Positions 63,340 to 64,000 of a DNA stretch of 64,000 bases are shown piece after piece. This stretch comes from Aestuariibaculum sp. M13 (GTDB taxonomy: Bacteria > Bacteroidota > Bacteroidia > Flavobacteriales > Flavobacteriaceae), in the NCBI RefSeq assembly GCF_024723255.1, contig NZ_JANIAC010000001.1, forward strand, positions 325,548-389,547. Reading direction: 5' to 3'. Every line of letters begins with the position of its first letter. Within the stretch, counting starts at the first letter, position 1. The notes below the pieces were generated by a model. The model did not search any database. It saw nothing but the letters and a program-made list of their open reading frames with translations, and was not told the origin of the DNA. A program made the position numbers and the translations under genes.

Positions 63340-64000
63340 TTAAATTTTAAATTCCTTTTTTTGCAAATCGTATAGCTGACCCAAGTTATTCGTTTTTATT
63401 TCAAAATATTCAATAAGTTCACTATTAAACTCAGTTTTCCATTGGTTTATTGCTGCTGATCGATAATGAGATTTAACATCTGAATTACCTTTAATCCTAC
63501 CATTTGAATAATTTTCATAAGCATGTTTATCTATAATTTTATCATACGAAACATTCGGTGTTTGTAAGTCCAAAAAAGAAATAAGATTAACACAAAAATC
63601 CCGATAATGCTCAACAAAATCTTCATAAAGGTATATTCTAAAAAAATCATCATTTTTACTCTTTTGCATCCATCCTCGGACACCTTCAAATAAACCAAAT
63701 TCACTCATTTGATCTATTGAATATTTAATACCTTCTTCAAATGAACACTCCTTTAAATAAGACCTAACTCTTTTTATATCTTCTGTTAACGAATGACTAT
63801 ATTTAGCAGAATAATACCAACTAACAACCAAATCACGAGGGTCTCTAAGTATAAAAAAAACTCTAAAATACTTTGCGTTTAAGTTCTTTAAAATATTAGG
63901 TCCAACATAAAAATTTGTATACAAAAACCTTTTTTTTAATTTTTCAAAACTAACACCACCTCTTTGTGTTGTATATAATTCTTTTTGAAGCAAATAACTT
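63340..64000 (-). CDS. Sulfotransferase, 5' part cut by the window edge
   Basis: 220 codons are visible and the frame runs off the right edge, so the true start and the 5'-phosphosulfate loop lie outside. What remains has the 3'-phosphate motif VFFILRDPRDLVVSWYYS (about residues 47-64 of the visible part) and the C-terminal domain of PAPS sulfotransferases (IYLYEDFVEHYRDF, then ISFLDL, then WKTEFNSELIEYFE). Probably a second sugar sulfotransferase of the locus. 10 bp upstream of the radical SAM fusion gene, in the same transcript. Confidence 0.85.
   Translation of the reverse strand, partial: SYLLQKELYTTQRGGVSFEKLKKRFLYTNFYVGPNILKNLNAKYFRVFFILRDPRDLVVSWYYSAKYSHSLTEDIKRVRSYLKECSFEEGIKYSIDQMSEFGLFEGVRGWMQKSKNDDFFRIYLYEDFVEHYRDFCVNLISFLDLQTPNVSYDKIIDKHAYENYSNGRIKGNSDVKSHYRSAAINQWKTEFNSELIEYFEIKTNNLGQLYDLQKKEFKI

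Noticed and set aside
1-64000. tRNA, rRNA, CRISPR arrays, insertion sequences or prophage genes
   Set aside because: No cloverleaf-like stretches, no spaced direct repeats of CRISPR type and no transposase or integrase were found on reading; the short tandem repeat at 22667 has no spacers.

Overview
The window looks like chromosome of a marine member of the Flavobacteriaceae (Bacteroidota). The basis is low G+C, near absence of Shine-Dalgarno sites with A-rich leaders instead, several TAnnTTTG-type -7 promoter elements, and family markers: a DUF3276/PUR-alpha-like protein, a PorV-like outer-membrane protein, DUF1573 lipoprotein, a long NusB, and the gene order recQ-kdsD-tatC-CMD-lptB. Genus cannot be named from sequence alone.

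Left region (1-8.5 kb, + strand): a secreted formylglycine sulfatase, a small membrane protein, an amidohydrolase lipoprotein, a secreted CE1-like esterase, a giant AsmA-family protein and a YdeI/DUF1801 protein. The first, third and fourth look like periplasmic or surface scavenging enzymes. At 8.5-12.1 kb (- strand) is a proline operon (GNAT, 63-aa protein, proC, proB, proA). A gene-poor 0.9 kb stretch follows, with palindromes and a gene relic, then the housekeeping set yajC, DUF1573, nusB, reading left, back to back with an ABC exporter and the DUF3276 gene.

Middle region (17-34.4 kb): M14 peptidase, CsaA-like protein, redoxin, PAT-type acetyltransferase, a cyclophilin-FKBP fusion, RecQ, KdsD (Kdo precursor), TatC, AhpD-like protein and LptB (LPS export). 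Next is a compact SPFH / small membrane protein / ribbon-helix-helix module with a repeat-rich operator candidate in its leader, then DUF808, PssA, a PorV-like protein and a DUF4105 protein. Five good hairpin terminators and several repeats lie between these genes.

Right region (34.7-64 kb, all - strand, continuing past the right edge): a surface polysaccharide locus. Genes mostly overlap or abut, so it is probably one or a few very long transcripts read toward the left. It holds an initiating polyprenyl-phosphate sugar transferase, 14 glycosyltransferases (9 GT4-like, 5 GT2), an O-antigen ligase/polymerase-like membrane protein, an MBOAT acyltransferase with an SGNH-like partner, a hexapeptide acetyltransferase, two sulfotransferases (one cut by the window edge), two asparagine-synthase-type proteins (one without a glutaminase domain), a methyltransferase, and a radical SAM-polysaccharide pyruvyltransferase fusion. 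Together these predict a long, heavily decorated (sulfated, acylated, possibly pyruvylated and amidated) exopolysaccharide. Flippase, outer-membrane export, co-polymerase and nucleotide-sugar genes are not in view. The fusion protein, the truncated AsnB paralogue and the SPFH/RHH module are the best candidates for something undescribed.
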